64,000 nucleotides of DNA, taken from NCBI GenBank assembly GCA_011009095.1, contig VTPC01090613.1, positions 64,534 to 128,533 of the forward strand, written 5' to 3'. A model generated the notes under the pieces. It ran no database searches and had not been told where the DNA came from. It saw only the letters and a program-made list of their open reading frames with translations. Below, one piece after another: positions 47,011 through 59,602 of this stretch. The translations under genes were made by a program, and so were the position numbers. The first letter of the stretch is position 1. The number at the start of each line of letters is the position of its first letter. The stretch is from Ignelater luminosus. Taxonomy: Eukaryota; Arthropoda; Insecta; Coleoptera; Elateridae.

Positions 47011-50000
47011 TGCTAGCGTCCTGTCGCCAAGAGGGTCTAGTGGTATCGCAGGTATCCTGTATTCTATTTTCTTCAAATCATATACAGGGTGTTTCCTGAC
47101 ATTTTGTCTGTTATCCATATTGAAAGAGTTATGGACATTTTTGTAGTAGTCTGAAAAGTACAAAAGATGCAATTTTATTATAAAATTCTGAATTGCACCA
47201 AGTCACTATAATAATTGTTCAAAATGGCCGACCGAGACTTGTGCCAAAAAGTTTGTCTATTTAAGATCACCGTGCGTGGTAATCGCGCATGTGGCTTGGC
47301 ATGTTCAATTTAAATCGACCAAATCTTATCGACGTAAACTTTCGATGTATTGGATGCAAGCGATGGCGTTGTCGTTGCCTTGAACTTCAATACATTAATA
47401 ATAAAAGAACAAGGGAAAGGAGATTGTATTTCATTATCACACGTGTAACATCGCTACTATACGAGTGAAGACAAGAATGATATAACAAATGTTAGACTTG
47501 TCGAAATCACAATTCCACTAGATCAGATCAGAGAAAAAAGGCATATCGCTGCTGGTTTTGGAATAAAGAACGTGACATGTTACAGTTACTAACATAATAA
47601 GAAAAATTTAACAAATGAATATTAACTGCCAATTAATTTAGTTTCTTGAAACTTTTTGGTGCGTTCCGCTCAAAGGTAATTGTGAAAAATCTTAACTAAA
47701 AGATCTTGTTATGCAGGGTGGTTAAGAAATGTAAACAATTTTTCTCCATTGCTCGTATCAGAACATTCTATTATCTACTACCGTGTTTCGATTTCTATTA
47801 CTTTAGTAGCTCTAGCAAAGAGGCTCTTTTTAAGATATTTTCGTTTGTCAGGGTCTTTCGTTACAGTCCTTTTTATTTATTTACGTAAGTAGATCGCTGT
47901 AGGTTTCTACTCTCCACCATCAGCCTTTGAGGGTTGTGTGGCTGTTTGCTTCGTACTTGCTGCCTAACTAACAGCTTCCATTCCAACACGGTTACTTTCG
48001 CTTATAACTCTTGATCACTTCTCCACTAATCACTACCAATTAAAAGACTGAAGAGAAGAGTAACTGTTGAACAGTCTGCCGCCTTCGGCGGCATTTTAAC
48101 TTTTTACTGCCATAGGCAGCGAAAGCATTGAAGCGCTGTTTGTTCCCTTCTGCAAAGTTCTATCTATTAAACATCGCTAGACAATCCGAAATCTCGCTTG
48201 ACTAACAAAAAGTTCTCAAGGCTTTGAGAACCAAACGATCTACTTGAAATCTAGTGAAGTAGTAGTGTAAAATTGAATTCTTTAACATCGAAAATTTTAA
48301 TGCAACGAGAAATTAATATAAATCTAGCAAAATTGTCTGTCTTCACCACGAAACTGAAAAGTAGTACTGCTGAAGATAACCTTCTCTTCGTGATTTATTA
48401 ACTTAAGAATTTCAAATTGATTTGGGTAATTTTAATTAGGTCGAAACGCTTTGGAAGTATATTACTGTTATTTTCTCTGCTTTTATAGTAGATTGATGCA
48501 TTTTATAAACGCAACCATATTCGTTAGATGTCCTCCATATATCATACTTTATTATCCCAATAAAAATAATCAACGACAACTTTAGTACTCTCAATTAGTA
48601 TACTTAATCCTCTTTCATCATAAACTCAAATCTAACGACTTCCAAATGTGTTTTTGTTTTCTTACTATACTGACATTTTTATTCATATTAATTATTGCTT
48701 GTATCCTGTTCGTAGTAAGGTGGAGAGAAAAAAAAAAGGTAAAATCTGTTAAATTATGTAAACACTTGTTAAATAAATTTATTGACTTATATTTAAAATT
48801 ATATTGAATGCACATTAAACAGCGACAGAAAATACATAAATAGCTCGCAGAAGGTGTCATTACTTGAAATTTAACATTCCGGTGCTACTTACATCTCATT
48901 ACAACGTGGGATTTAGTACTTTTGTTTTGTAATTTTATTTTAACTTGACATTTTTGGAGTAATCGTGAACAGAAATTGTGTCTAAGGTGTGCCTTGTTGA
49001 TGTTAGTAATGTTTGACTAATCATAAGATTTCTTGTTGAATAATGGTAATGCTGTTACATGTTCTAATAAAATTGTGAAATGTATTGGTACATTGAAATA
49101 AAGTAAATAAATTATTAATATTTAGTTATTATTATTATGCTCGATTTGGAATATTTGTAATAACTTTTTTAATTTTATAATTTATAATATACATATTGCG
49201 TTGGTATTATAATATTTTGTTCTGATTTATACCTAGTGCTAGTATAAAGTAAATTTCTTCACAGTGCTCATCTAGACAGCTTGTCGAATTTGTTTTCGGT
49301 TTCATAACAAGAATGTTCGTTTTATCAATTATTGTAGTTTAAATAGTTTTACATTTTCTTGAGAATTTGCCTAGCTTGTCAAATTGCATGCGTGTATCGA
49401 TTATCGATGGTTACTGTCGCTGTTGCGTAGTCAAAGAGATTTTACACTACATGTGCTGTAATGTTCATTCTATTTTATTACCTACATTAAATTCTTTTTT
49501 GTAAATGACGTTAAGAAAATTTTTTCTGATAACAAAGAATTGTATCTTTTTCATTCTGTGAAGTGTTAGGAGATTTCTTTGCAAAATCGTAACTTTTGTG
49601 CAATTTCTACGCAAAAACTTTGTTTTTCATGATAATTCATTGGCGTCAATAATTCTACCTATAGTAAGATTGTAGCTTGTTCTTGATATATTGTCATGTT
49701 TTTTCAATTTGACAATGATCATGTAGAAATCTAAAAACAATGCACAAAACTTGTCTGCAATAACTGTCTTTTCGAAATCTCTTCCGCTCTCAGTCTGAAG
49801 TGCATTCACTTTGTAATATCTGAAAGGTTCAGTTCAAATTACGCAGTTTTATTTCTTACTATGTCGCAGTGTCCTGAAACCTAGATTAGAGTCACTTAGT
49901 CTTTTTCTGGGTTAAAGTAGTCGGGCAACGGTAACATTTACGACCAGATGGATGGTCATTATCAGGATAACCATAACTCGAAGAACCGTTTGTCTGCCGT

Positions 50001-50325
50001 GCATATGCTGATATGCTGATCTACGTATTTTCTACAAAGGTTTTTATGTATACAAGCCAGAATAGCAAAAACCTTTGACTGGGATTTTACTCTTCTTGGT
50101 CTAAGCGCCTTCCCCGTACTCCAATTTATTCGAAAACCAAAGTAAATCGTTCGAGCTTAGCAGCGGCGATGATTGAACCCAGGATTGTCTTGGGAGAATT
50201 GAATTAAGGTTTTGCAAAATTCTAGGTTAGAGGAATGGGTCGTTTTCTAGTAGTTTAAGAATCTAAACGTATCCACTCTCATGTTCCTTTCATAACCACC
50301 TATAATTCTGCTGTATTCTGTATGA
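47011..50325. other. AT-rich stretch with one strong hairpin
   Basis: At 47087 tacagggtgtttcctgacat looks like the outer end of a mariner-type element, but no matching right end was found. At 48077-48093 there is a perfect hairpin TGCCGCC-TTC-GGCGGCA. No gene recognised. Confidence 0.4.
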
Positions 50326-50329
50326 AGCC

Positions 50330-50810
50330 CTTCTAGCTTCCGCCATTTCCATAATATGCAGTCGCCGCAAGCTCAGGAGGATATCCAGAGCGGCAGCAAG
50401 AGAGATGCGAATGGTACCTGTGATGTCTAAACAAGAGAGCCTTTCCTGATTACCACTGTAAAGAGCCAGCGTGTGGCTTTCCGATCAATGTGTTTCTTTC
50501 AGTACAGCTTGTCATGTAACATGACTTATTTAACTGTTCTGTCCTGTGATAATGTAATGCTGAGGCCTTTAAAGCCATCCGATTTGTTTTTGTCGATGAA
50601 GCGAACCAGGTCAACTTTGTTAGGATTAACTATCCATTCGTTTCTCATACAGCAATTATGTATCTTAGTAAGAGTAGTAAAAAACTTCCTCAACATAAGA
50701 TAGACATAGCTTAGGTTGACAAAATTACTGTTGTGGCTTAGCACAAATCCATTCATAGGAATAGAGACATAACTCCACTCTGAGGGCAGCTCACGACTGT
50801 AGGGGAGAAT
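50330..50810 (-). mobile_element. R1/Jockey-like LINE relic (reverse transcriptase, C-terminal half)
   Basis: The minus strand carries, in order: SCPQSGVMSLFL (reverse transcriptase motif B, usually GCPQGGVLSPLLW); LRKFFTTLTKIHNCCMRNEW followed by IVNPNKVDLVRF (thumb region, usually NPNKT-LV-F); then KKHID; and at 50440-50345 LDITGTIRISLAAALDILLS, followed by LRRLHIMEMAEA (the conserved block after the reverse transcriptase, usually ITGAIRTSPTAALE). Motif C (YADD) has been lost. Stops and frame changes interrupt it, and neither the 5' part nor a poly-A tail is visible. Flanking sequence to about 50100 and 51060 may belong to it. The long homologous order makes the class secure and the clade less so. 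Confidence 0.75.
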
Positions 50811-51187
50811 CCCTTCTCTTCCAGCAAGACTTATATGGAGTACTATGCCTTTTTGATGCAACGCCTTTTCAATCCTGTAAACTGAAGTATCAGGGGAAAT
50901 TTTGACTTACTTGTCTTGAGAGGGATGCAGAAGTAAGGTAATGCCTATCTATATTAGCCTTTTCTGTGATTCTAATAGGAAAGACGGAAGACTAATGAAC
51001 CTAAATGCCTTTGCAGAATCATAAGGCAGACGGTCTACTTTAGGATTAAATTCTATCATGACCCTTAAGGCCTTCAAATGAACTGATTATCCATCTTATC
51101 TTGCCAAAAAGGCCACTTTACGACTACCTAGATATATCCAGGCGGCTTCAATCATGGTTTTTCTGTAACTGTAACTGTAACAGTAAC

Positions 51188-51189
<2 letters not shown>

Positions 51190-51238
<49 letters not shown>
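51190..51238. repeat. (GA)n microsatellite
   Basis: About 24 uninterrupted GA units. It is preceded by actgtaactgtaacagtaac, a short repeat of its own. Confidence 0.95.
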
Positions 51239-51239
51239 A

Positions 51240-52945
51240 ATTGCGATATGCTTTTGCGTCACATCTGATAATGGGAAGCAAGTTATTTTCAAACCAATGT
51301 AACCGACTCGGTGGTTGGTGGATGTTGCTGAGAATCATGGGGGAAGTAAACCAAGCAAAGAGCACAGCTACGGTAAGGTTTAGAATTTTATCTTCTACCG
51401 CAAGATGACAGATTCTAAAGAGATATAGCAATAGCACCATGTTCAGTTGAGTTTAAGTACAGTACAAAATACTAAAAACTAAAACTCTCAACTCCGGGCA
51501 TAATATGATTGAACTGTTTTTAACCTTTAAAGTACTGTACAAGAATCAAGTTTTATTTTGGACAGTGACTGGACAGCAAATTGTTAGCATATCTTGCGAA
51601 ACCCCACAAATTCTGTTAGGATTCGCCCAAATACCAATAATACTAAACGTTAGTTTTGCTATCCACATCGTAGAATAAATTATGAACCATTTTCTAAAAT
51701 GGCATTCAGTCGAAGTATCTATTCTACCTTACGATTAGTTGATGAAGAATATCGTGACGAAAGATAATAAATATTTCAAGGTGTTACAGGGTCAGTTCGC
51801 CTCTGTATTGAAGTTGCATGTAAATAAATACGCTAGCACATAGTATGTATAAAATATAAATCCGTTATCTAAATTAATAGTGGATGTAGTTTTTGCAGGC
51901 ATTTGTCAGGTCAGGTGGATTTTAAGATGTAAAGGCTGCGACGCTAAGGATGAAGTAGGATATAAATCAGGCTTTTGTGGGCAAACAAGAAACATATAAG
52001 AACATTATTAATTCTCCCTTGTATAGTTTATGTTTACCATTTAAGTGAGCACCGGTTTTCTGAGCTTACTGCAGTAACAGGTGTTCCAAACATAATTGCA
52101 TAATTTTACAAGATGTGGGAATTTTTGCAATTCTTAAATTATTACCGATCTATATATTTTGACAGATCCTCGACGTTTATGGCGCTATATGAATTACGTT
52201 AGTTATTGCACAATATTTCAATTATTAATGAGCTATCGCTAGAGAGAACACGTACCAAGCCAATATGTGTTATTAATTTTTTTCTTGTTATTACATTAAT
52301 CAAGTGCAATTTCACCTTGTTATAGATAAATGTGTAGAAGCGTAGTAGTACGCGTGTGTGTTGTGTGAAAATAATTGTGTGTCATCAGGAAGCCGGCTAA
52401 TTTACTATAGATATGAAATAGGCGACAACATTTACACGAGTCCGTCACATGCAAATTAATCTCTAGTGTAATTACATCTGACAATAGGTGTTTATCGACG
52501 CACAATGCAATTCTACAACCCACAGCTAATGTATTCCTTCGTGCTATTGTACTATTTATGCACAAATTAATGTTTCGAAAACTATAATCGTATGTTGACT
52601 TTTATCTTAGGTCAATTATTTCCTATTTAATTCTCTCACATAATCGTTTATAGTTTTTAATTACACATTTCCATTTTCGGAGAAATTAGTTTTCTACATC
52701 ATAATAATAAAATCGACGGATTAAAAAAGTAGCAACCAATATGGTTTGTATCAGGTGAGAAAGGTAAGAAAGGACGATTTAGAAAAGATCTAACAGCTGT
52801 TATTCTATATGACATGAAAGCTTTACCTGATTGTCTGAAGACATTCATTTGTAGATGCTCCAAATTAGTTACGACTTGTACATACTATATGATAAGAAAC
52901 ATACTGGAGAACCAAACCAAAAACTTGAGGGTACAATCTATCAAC
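51240..52945. other. AT-rich non-coding stretch
   Basis: No gene or repeat recognised up to the second mariner copy. Confidence 0.4.
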
Positions 52946-52948
52946 ATA

Positions 52949-54242
52949 CGAGGGCGGTTCAGTAAGTACCCGTGTTTGATGACAGAAGTCGTTCCTGAGG
53001 GAAGCTGGTGTTATCATCGTGTGCTGCCATCTATCAAACGACGGTATAACAAATTGCAGACTGATTGATAGGTTAGTTTGGATTTGACAGCCATTTGAGT
53101 AAGACGTGTTTCGTGATTTTAGCTAAGATGGAAAAAGAGCAGTATCGTTCGGTAATTCGCTTTCTGTTTTTGGATGGGAAAAAATGCGAGGAGATAAAAG
53201 CAAAGTTGGATGCTGTTTATGGGGACACTTCGCCATCTATGACCACAGTTAGATATTGGTTCAACGAATTTAAACGTGGGCGAACATCCGTTTTTGATGA
53301 GGAGCGACCAGGACGCCCGGCAGACGTGGTTACCGAGGAAATCATTCAAAAAGTCCACGACATGATTCTCGCTGATCGACGAACGAAAGTGCGTGAAGTA
53401 GCAGAGGCCGTAGGTGTGTCGACCGGAACGGCAATTAATATTTTACATGATAAGTTGGCGATGAAAAAATTGTCGGCGCGATGGGTGCCGCGATTGCTGA
53501 CGGTGGACAACAAGCGGATGCGGCTGTTAACTTCGAAGCAGTGTTTGGAGCAATTTAAGCGAAATCCGAAGGAGTTTTTGCGTCGAGTTGTCACCGTTGA
53601 TGAAACCTGGATTCATCATTACACACCAGAAACTAAGCAACAATCAAAACAATGGATTTCTCCCGGTGAATCTGCTCCCAAGAAGGCGAAGATGGTTCCA
53701 TCGGCCGAAAAGGTCATGGCGACGATTTTTTGGGATGCGAACGGCGTCATCTTCATGGGTTTTTTAGAAAAAGGAAGAACGATCGCTGGACAATACTACA
53801 GTGAGTTATTAGACAGCTTCGACAAAAAATTGAAGGAAACACGGCCGCATTTGGCGAAAAAGAAGGTGCTGTTTCACCACGATAACGCACCGGCACATTC
53901 ATCCGGAGTTGTCGCCGCCAAACTGCACGAATTGCGTTATGAATTGCTGCCGCACCCCCCGTATTCACCCGATCTGTCTCCCTGCGACTTTTTCTTGTTT
54001 CCTAACATGAAGAAATGGCTCGCGGGAAAAAAATTTAGCTCAAACGAGGAAGTCATCGCCGAGATAGAGGCGTATTTTGAAGAGTTCGACAAATCCTATT
54101 TTTTGGAGGGGTTAAAAAAATGGCAGGAACGTTGGGAGAAGTGTATATTTCTAAAAGGAGACTATGTTGAAAAATAAAAAAAAAATTTTTGAAAAAAATT
54201 GTGTCTTCATTTCTAACACGGGTACTTGTTGAACCGCCCTCG
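52949..54242 (+). mobile_element. mariner element copy 2, apparently complete
   Basis: 1294 bp with TA at 52947-52948 and 54243-54244. The 28-bp inverted ends (CGAGGGCGGTTCA...) differ at two positions. It is about 97-98% identical to copy 1 without its insertion, in the same orientation 52 kb away. The leader contains the empty gactgatt site (53059-53066) that carries the hAT-like insertion in copy 1. Both ends and the gene look whole, so of all elements here this is the only one that could be autonomous. Confidence 0.97.
53128..54177 (+). CDS. mariner transposase, open 349-codon frame
   Basis: Cut-and-paste transposase that binds the element's terminal repeats and moves it into TA sites. 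I chose the ATG at 53128 (MEKEQYRSVIRF) because the frame upstream has no ATG, and 349 residues is a usual length for the family. The N-terminal third holds two helix-turn-helix units (residues about 1-110: TTVRYWFNEFKRGR, then VREVAEAVGVSTGTAINILH). The linker WVPRL is near residue 125. The catalytic triad is Asp158 (VDETWIHHY), Asp252 (HHDNAPAH) and Asp287 (CDFF), with 34 residues between the last two. Private changes that could weaken it are Gly to Glu in PSAEK, Asp to Gly in FMGFLEKG, and Ala to Ser in the signature YSPDLSP. The frame ends in GDYVEK before an A-rich tail. Activity is not proven by sequence. Confidence 0.93.
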   Translation: MEKEQYRSVIRFLFLDGKKCEEIKAKLDAVYGDTSPSMTTVRYWFNEFKRGRTSVFDEERPGRPADVVTEEIIQKVHDMILADRRTKVREVAEAVGVSTGTAINILHDKLAMKKLSARWVPRLLTVDNKRMRLLTSKQCLEQFKRNPKEFLRRVVTVDETWIHHYTPETKQQSKQWISPGESAPKKAKMVPSAEKVMATIFWDANGVIFMGFLEKGRTIAGQYYSELLDSFDKKLKETRPHLAKKKVLFHHDNAPAHSSGVVAAKLHELRYELLPHPPYSPDLSPCDFFLFPNMKKWLAGKKFSSNEEVIAEIEAYFEEFDKSYFLEGLKKWQERWEKCIFLKGDYVEK

Positions 54243-54244
54243 TA

Positions 54245-57200
54245 AATACAATAAAAAAAATAAGTATCTACGCACATATTAGATGATTGAGATCAGATCA
54301 AATTATCTAAATGTAGAGATTTAGTTTTGACTAAAAGCATACTAACATAGATATCGATTGTAACAACCTTTTTGATAAAAATTGAAAGAGGACTTTTCAA
54401 TTAGTCATTTAGAAAAATTTTAGTTGATGCTTAAAAGCTCAATTCAATAAATTTTTGGAACTCTAAGTCGTTTAGCATTGTCATTTGGATGCAATTCTAA
54501 CCATGGATTTCTATCTGACTGTTTATAGGAAACTCCAAAATCTGCATAATAAAACTTTACTTTTGGCCAAGTTTAAGTTTTGTGATACTGCTCAGTTCTT
54601 AAAGATGAAGAAAAGATGTGTTCCGATTGGTAAACAGTTTTTGCCAACTCAAAATCAGATTCCAGATCTTTTTTCTTATCAGTTGGTTCAATATTCATGA
54701 ACAAAATGTAAACAAATTTATGAAATTCTGGAAAATACTTTTGGCAGTCGATTTTCGTTACATTAACCAGACATTGCCATCTCCATTGAGACTGGTTTGG
54801 TTGCACTCAATAAATAGTACCTACTTAACGACATAGCTGTAATACCAAGCTAGTTACTTCAGTTTCCAAGATGGGATTTCCGAGGACTGCAATGCAGTCG
54901 TGAAAACCAAGTTCAAACTGAAGTTGAAGCACAAGAATGGTTAGAAAGGTATTTAGAAGATAGAGTGCGAAGAATATTATAGACTGAAACAGCAGGAACG
55001 TATTGGCCAATTTTGATCAGACACACTGAACGGTTAATGGCATCTAACAAACTTTCAGTTCAAATGCATATCTTCATGTTACTTACCATTAAAATATCAA
55101 GCGTTTTCTTTTTCTACCACCACCAAATGTGCAAGAAAACTTATTTTTTATTTATACCGACTGTTCTTCTTCTTCTTTAGGTATCCGGTTGCAGCATCCT
55201 CTACGTCTTGCGGCGTGACGAACGTCCATTGAATGGAAAGAAGGTAGACTATTGTCCCTTCTTTGGCTTCAACAATATTACTAGTGTTCTTGGTATAAAT
55301 ATTTTGACAGGGTGTCCCAGGTTGGCTGTTCCTGCAGAATATTTCAGTTATTAAAAAAGGTAGAGATCTCAAATTTCTAAAATCGACATGGTTATAAAGG
55401 ATCTATAAAGTAACTGCTTTATTCCTACTAAATCATTTTCGGTTTCGACAGAAATGACATCAGCAGTTTTAATCTTGAACGGAAATCCTGTATACTTTAG
55501 TAAGTTATTACCCCTTGGTTGCTGGTGATTTCAACAACGACAACAATATACTGATACTGTTTACATAGCATCACATCGATTTATCTGATTATGCGTAAAG
55601 AAATCAAGTCAAGATCGTTTAGAGGTGGTCGCCCATCATGTTTAGAGTTTACTCGAAAAGCGTGTTATGCATGATTACAATCATCTCTGCATGCGAATTA
55701 GCTTAAAGCTGCTGCAGATTATTGCAGTTGGAGTTCTAAACAACAGGTAGTCCTCTTAAGCGTACACTATGTTCAAAAAAATCACGCACATATTCATTGA
55801 GTACTCTGCTGTAAATATCTTTTTGGGAAAATGCTGAACCCCGTCGATCTTGTTTTGTTTTACTGCGCATATCTTCTTTCTTTCACCATTAAACGACCTG
55901 TGATTCAACGATGATTTTGTCAAATGAAAATATCATATTTTCCCCATGAATTAGAAAGCCAGCATTTTACTGAACACGGAAGTATGTCATACATGGAGCA
56001 GAAAGGTGCACGTTTTTAATTTAAAAACATCGTTGACGTCATAGCTCATTCGTTTGTGATGGAGGGTGCTCTCTTTTTGGAGAGAAAAATAAATTGACGA
56101 GTTTTGGCGTTTTTTCGAAAAATTCTTGATAGAGGAATTAATTTATGCCTGACTTTCTGAACAGACTGCATAAATTCATATGTGTTTGACAAACCAATCA
56201 GGATTAAGAAAAACGGTCTACGAAATTTACAATGACTTCTCTAAAACTGCGCAACAAGACGCTTTGTATGGTTTTCAACAGATACATTCGATCTCAGGCC
56301 CAGGTCTTAAAATAAATAACTCAATCTACTACATTCAACGCTGCCGTAATTAATAATAATGTGGGTCAGAGTAATGGCTCGAAACGGTAATAGTGAGATC
56401 ATTTATAAATCACTTCTATTTCAAAAAAATTCTTTATTTTAAAACAGAAAAAGGATGCAAATGAAACCTTAAATATAAATATTAAAATTGAAATTTGATA
56501 AAATTCGAAAAAACAACAAACTAATTCATGTCTTAATTATCATAAGTTTTATTAGCTATGTCAGTTTTTATGTTGTTGCCTTTCCTCAAAATAAAATTGC
56601 TAACCGCTACTGATATAAAATCGAGTGTATATCATCATCATCATCCAAAATATTCAGCAGTTTCAACAAAAACAAACTGATAAATGTTACCACTTGCCGG
56701 TAATATAAAATTATTTAAAAGTTGGTTTGAAAAATAAAAACAAAACGTGCAGCAGCGACGCATCGAATCAAACATTCCATTTGGCGTGCACGGTAATAAA
56801 AAAACCATTCTGAATTAAATATTCATCGTGTTTTCTTTGATTTCTTTCAAACTATCTATTGTTTAGATAATAAATCGTCATCGTAAAAGCAATAAAATGC
56901 TGTTCATGCAAGTTACATTTTGTATCGTTATTTAGGGTCTTTTTCAGCCATTCCGTACATACGCGAATGGATAGGGTTGTGTTGTTGTGCCCAGTACGTA
57001 GAATTTAATTAGAGGAGGTTCTGAAAGTTCCTACTCAGGAAATTGTGATCAACTACTCCGAAAGACTCCTATAATTAGTTTTCTCTCCAACTTCTGTATT
57101 GATAAGTCAAGGGTCTATAACATTAAAACGGTAAATTTAGATCAAACCTTAGGAAAGTTACTGGTAGTTTTGCTGAATGGTTGATTTAGTACGTTTTAAA

Positions 57201-58740
57201 ATTTTCTCTTGTTGAATTCAGAAGCTAAATTACTTTAGGTTATTTGAAAATCTTTTAACGGAAAGGAAAGAATAGAAAATAAAATCTTATAAACAAGCTT
57301 GAATTTAATAATAATAATAAATAATTAACTAGCTAATATTTTTGAGAGCAACTGTAATTTAAAATTCTTAAACATATTTTGATAGGTACGACTGTCATCC
57401 GCCATCCAACACATTGTTTTTTTTAAATTTTTACTAATTTACAAGGAAAAACAGAATAACTTATGCACTGCTAAATTTTGAAGTTAATGAACCTTTTCAA
57501 AATACAAAATATACAGTTTCAGTTTAACAAATTAAAAGAATTTTGGGATGTGAAAACAGTAGGCTACAAAAGCCTTGCTATTGTACTTATTTACAAGTCT
57601 CATCGGCTTTCTCAATTTCGGTTTTCCATTTTTAACTTTAACATATTTTTACTAACAAAGAAGTTGGAGACTGTGGAATGAATAAACGCACACCCTATAT
57701 ATCTCGATTTATTGCTGATCATAGCAATATAGTCTAAGCCAACCATCTATTCTATTTGCCTTGGGTGTCTGATTTTTACAAAAATAAATTGTGATCTATT
57801 TACTTTAAAGATATTTTCAACGATATTGATTTTTTAACACAGGATGATCAAAAAATGCAAACGCTAGGTTTTATTAGAATAGAATACCTTGTGACTTAAA
57901 AGAATAAACAACCATACAACAACTACTTTCATCTAACAGATTTTTGTTTATACATGCTGAATTCCTAAGCTTTATTTTTGATTGTAATTTTGGTTTTCAT
58001 ATATTTTGCTAAGATTGCATTGTATTTTTAAAAAAATTCTGTGAGATAACAATTCACAGAAAGCAAATTCTAAAGAAGAAAAAAACGTTTGGCTAACTTA
58101 CAAAGGCAGATCCTTAATACATTCATTACAATCTTTTATAGCTTTTTTTGCAAACAGGTTGGAGTAAATTATGGAGTGTTCTTAGAGTGACACCAAAATA
58201 TCTTATTTTGGTAGTACAACGATGTCATATTCAGTAGTAAAAGAAAAATTGCAGTGTTGAGCGAAGAGAGGAAAGAATTATGGCAATCATGAAGTAGTTA
58301 AACAATGTAATATTGTTATCTCGGGTCAAAAACATAAGTCAAAAGGAGAATCAGTACGAACATTCAGTAGACCAAAACCGCTATGGAAAATTTATTAAAA
58401 TATGACAGAACAGTACCACACTCAAGAAATGATTGTGGTAATCTTCTCCATCTTTATATGGTGCATGCAATATGTGTTTTAGGAAAAGCAAATAGAAGAT
58501 AAACAACGTCTAGGGGCAGACAGCAGTTAGTAATGTTGTCACTGGAAAAATTCCTGAATTAGATACCGTAATTGGTTGAAGAGAAAAGGCTGGGACAGTC
58601 GCTGCCTGCTTCTGGACACCAGCAATGAAATATGAATCATTTTTCAGTTTTCTAATTACATAGCATGAAGAGACGGTATCAATCTAGGAAGCAGAGAACT
58701 GAAGACGTACTGAGATCTTTCTACTGTTTATTACGAGACT
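54245..58740. other. AT-rich stretch; no gene recognised
   Basis: At 55311 gacagggtgtcccaggttgg looks like a worn transposon terminus, with no clear partner. No frame above about 77 codons. Confidence 0.4.
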
Positions 58741-58754
58741 TATTGGATGGCGAA

Positions 58755-58830
58755 GCCCGACTATTGCTTGTATTTAGTTTGCTTAAGAAGATTAAAGGAG
58801 GGAGAAGTCGACTTTCTGGTTGGTTTTTGA
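58755..58830 (+). repeat. Fragment of the dispersed repeat
   Basis: The phrase ttgtatttagtttgcttaag followed by aagattaaaggaggg matches the unit at 3.4-3.6 kb. Confidence 0.45.
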
Positions 58831-58859
58831 GTTAATCTATTTAATCAATCAAATCAAAG

Positions 58860-59130
58860 TCAGTTTCCGCCGAAGACAGGAGGTCGTTCTAAGCTCTTTC
58901 GGGCTACTTCAGCCAAGGTGATTTTGAAGGTGTGTGGGACGCGACGTAGATTACGGTTGGCTCGCGCTTCATCCGGCACGGACGCTTCTCAGACGTTAAT
59001 TGGCAGCAACTTTCGCGAACGCGGTAGCCCGAGGCCCGGATGGTGTTGGCTTGTGTTCGTTGATTGATGCAGCGGCGGCGGCGACTGTTGATGTTAGGTG
59101 CTGATGTTTGTTGCGATGTAAAAGAAATGA
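58860..59130. other. GC-rich segment beside the LINE
   Basis: Strongly GC-rich against its surroundings, with a cggcggcggcg run near 59070. It could be the far 3' part of the adjacent minus-strand LINE, because the minus strand ends here in a ttgatttgattgattaa tail near 58835-58855. No reverse transcriptase motif is visible, so this stays open. Confidence 0.35.
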
Positions 59131-59169
59131 ACAACGTGTATCGAAGAGCTGGAGCTGTATTCGAATTAA

Positions 59170-59365
59170 GAATAAGGATAGCCGATTGAATTATGGAAAA
59201 ATTTATTAATTTAGATTTTGGGATTGAATTATGAATTTTAATTATAAATTGAAATTTTGATTTTGAAATTTTGTTTGAATTATGAATTTGAAATTATAAT
59301 TGAAATTTTGAGTTCGTGATGTGAATTTAATTATGAATCTGTACTTGAAATTGAATTTAGAATAA
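59170..59365. repeat. Low-complexity AT-rich tract
   Basis: Irregular repeats of gaattatgaatttt and gaaattttga. It sits directly at the 3' side of the minus-strand SINE and may be its expanded tail or that of the LINE. Confidence 0.6.
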
Positions 59366-59524
59366 TAGGGAGGTCGGCGACCCGTGGAAAATACTGCTCC
59401 GGCATTTGCCTTCACCACTCGGGAAAACCACGGAAAAACCCTAGTGAGAGCAGGCGGCCCGGGAGTGACCCGGACCTTCCGAATGCGGACGCAGCGCTGG
59501 AAACGCTAACTACACCGCTCGGTA
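59366..59524 (-). mobile_element. tRNA-derived SINE, minus strand
   Basis: Read on the minus strand it starts accgagcggtgtagttagcg, a tRNA-like head with A-box character. It continues through ccgcattcggaaggtccggg, tcactccc (B-box region) and tttttccgtggttttccc, and ends in gaaggcaaatgccggagcag, ..., gggtcgccgacctccc. This order (head, cgcattcggga, ccgtggtttccc, ggcaaatgccgg, ggccgacttcc) is one I recall from SINEs that are widespread in insect genomes. About 160 bp, reasonably preserved. It lies 79 bp past the LINE ORF1 stop. Confidence 0.65.
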
Positions 59525-59545
59525 ATGCACTGGCGATGGCCAACT

Positions 59546-59556
59546 GGGGGGGGGGG
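59546..59556 (+). repeat. Poly-G run (11)
   Basis: Run of 11 G just beyond the end of LINE ORF1, prone to slippage. Confidence 0.8.
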
Positions 59557-59602
59557 ATGTTCTAGATCTGGATGGAGGCCGGCTTCTCGACTTCTAAACT
59601 CT

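Noticed and set aside
47087-47110. Transposon-terminus-like tacagggtgtttcctgacat (also 32204 and 55311)
   Set aside because: No matching opposite end was found for any of the three, so no element can be bounded.
51181-51238. GA tract as a GAGA-factor regulatory element
   Set aside because: A pure long GA run is more simply a microsatellite; no promoter or gene is nearby.
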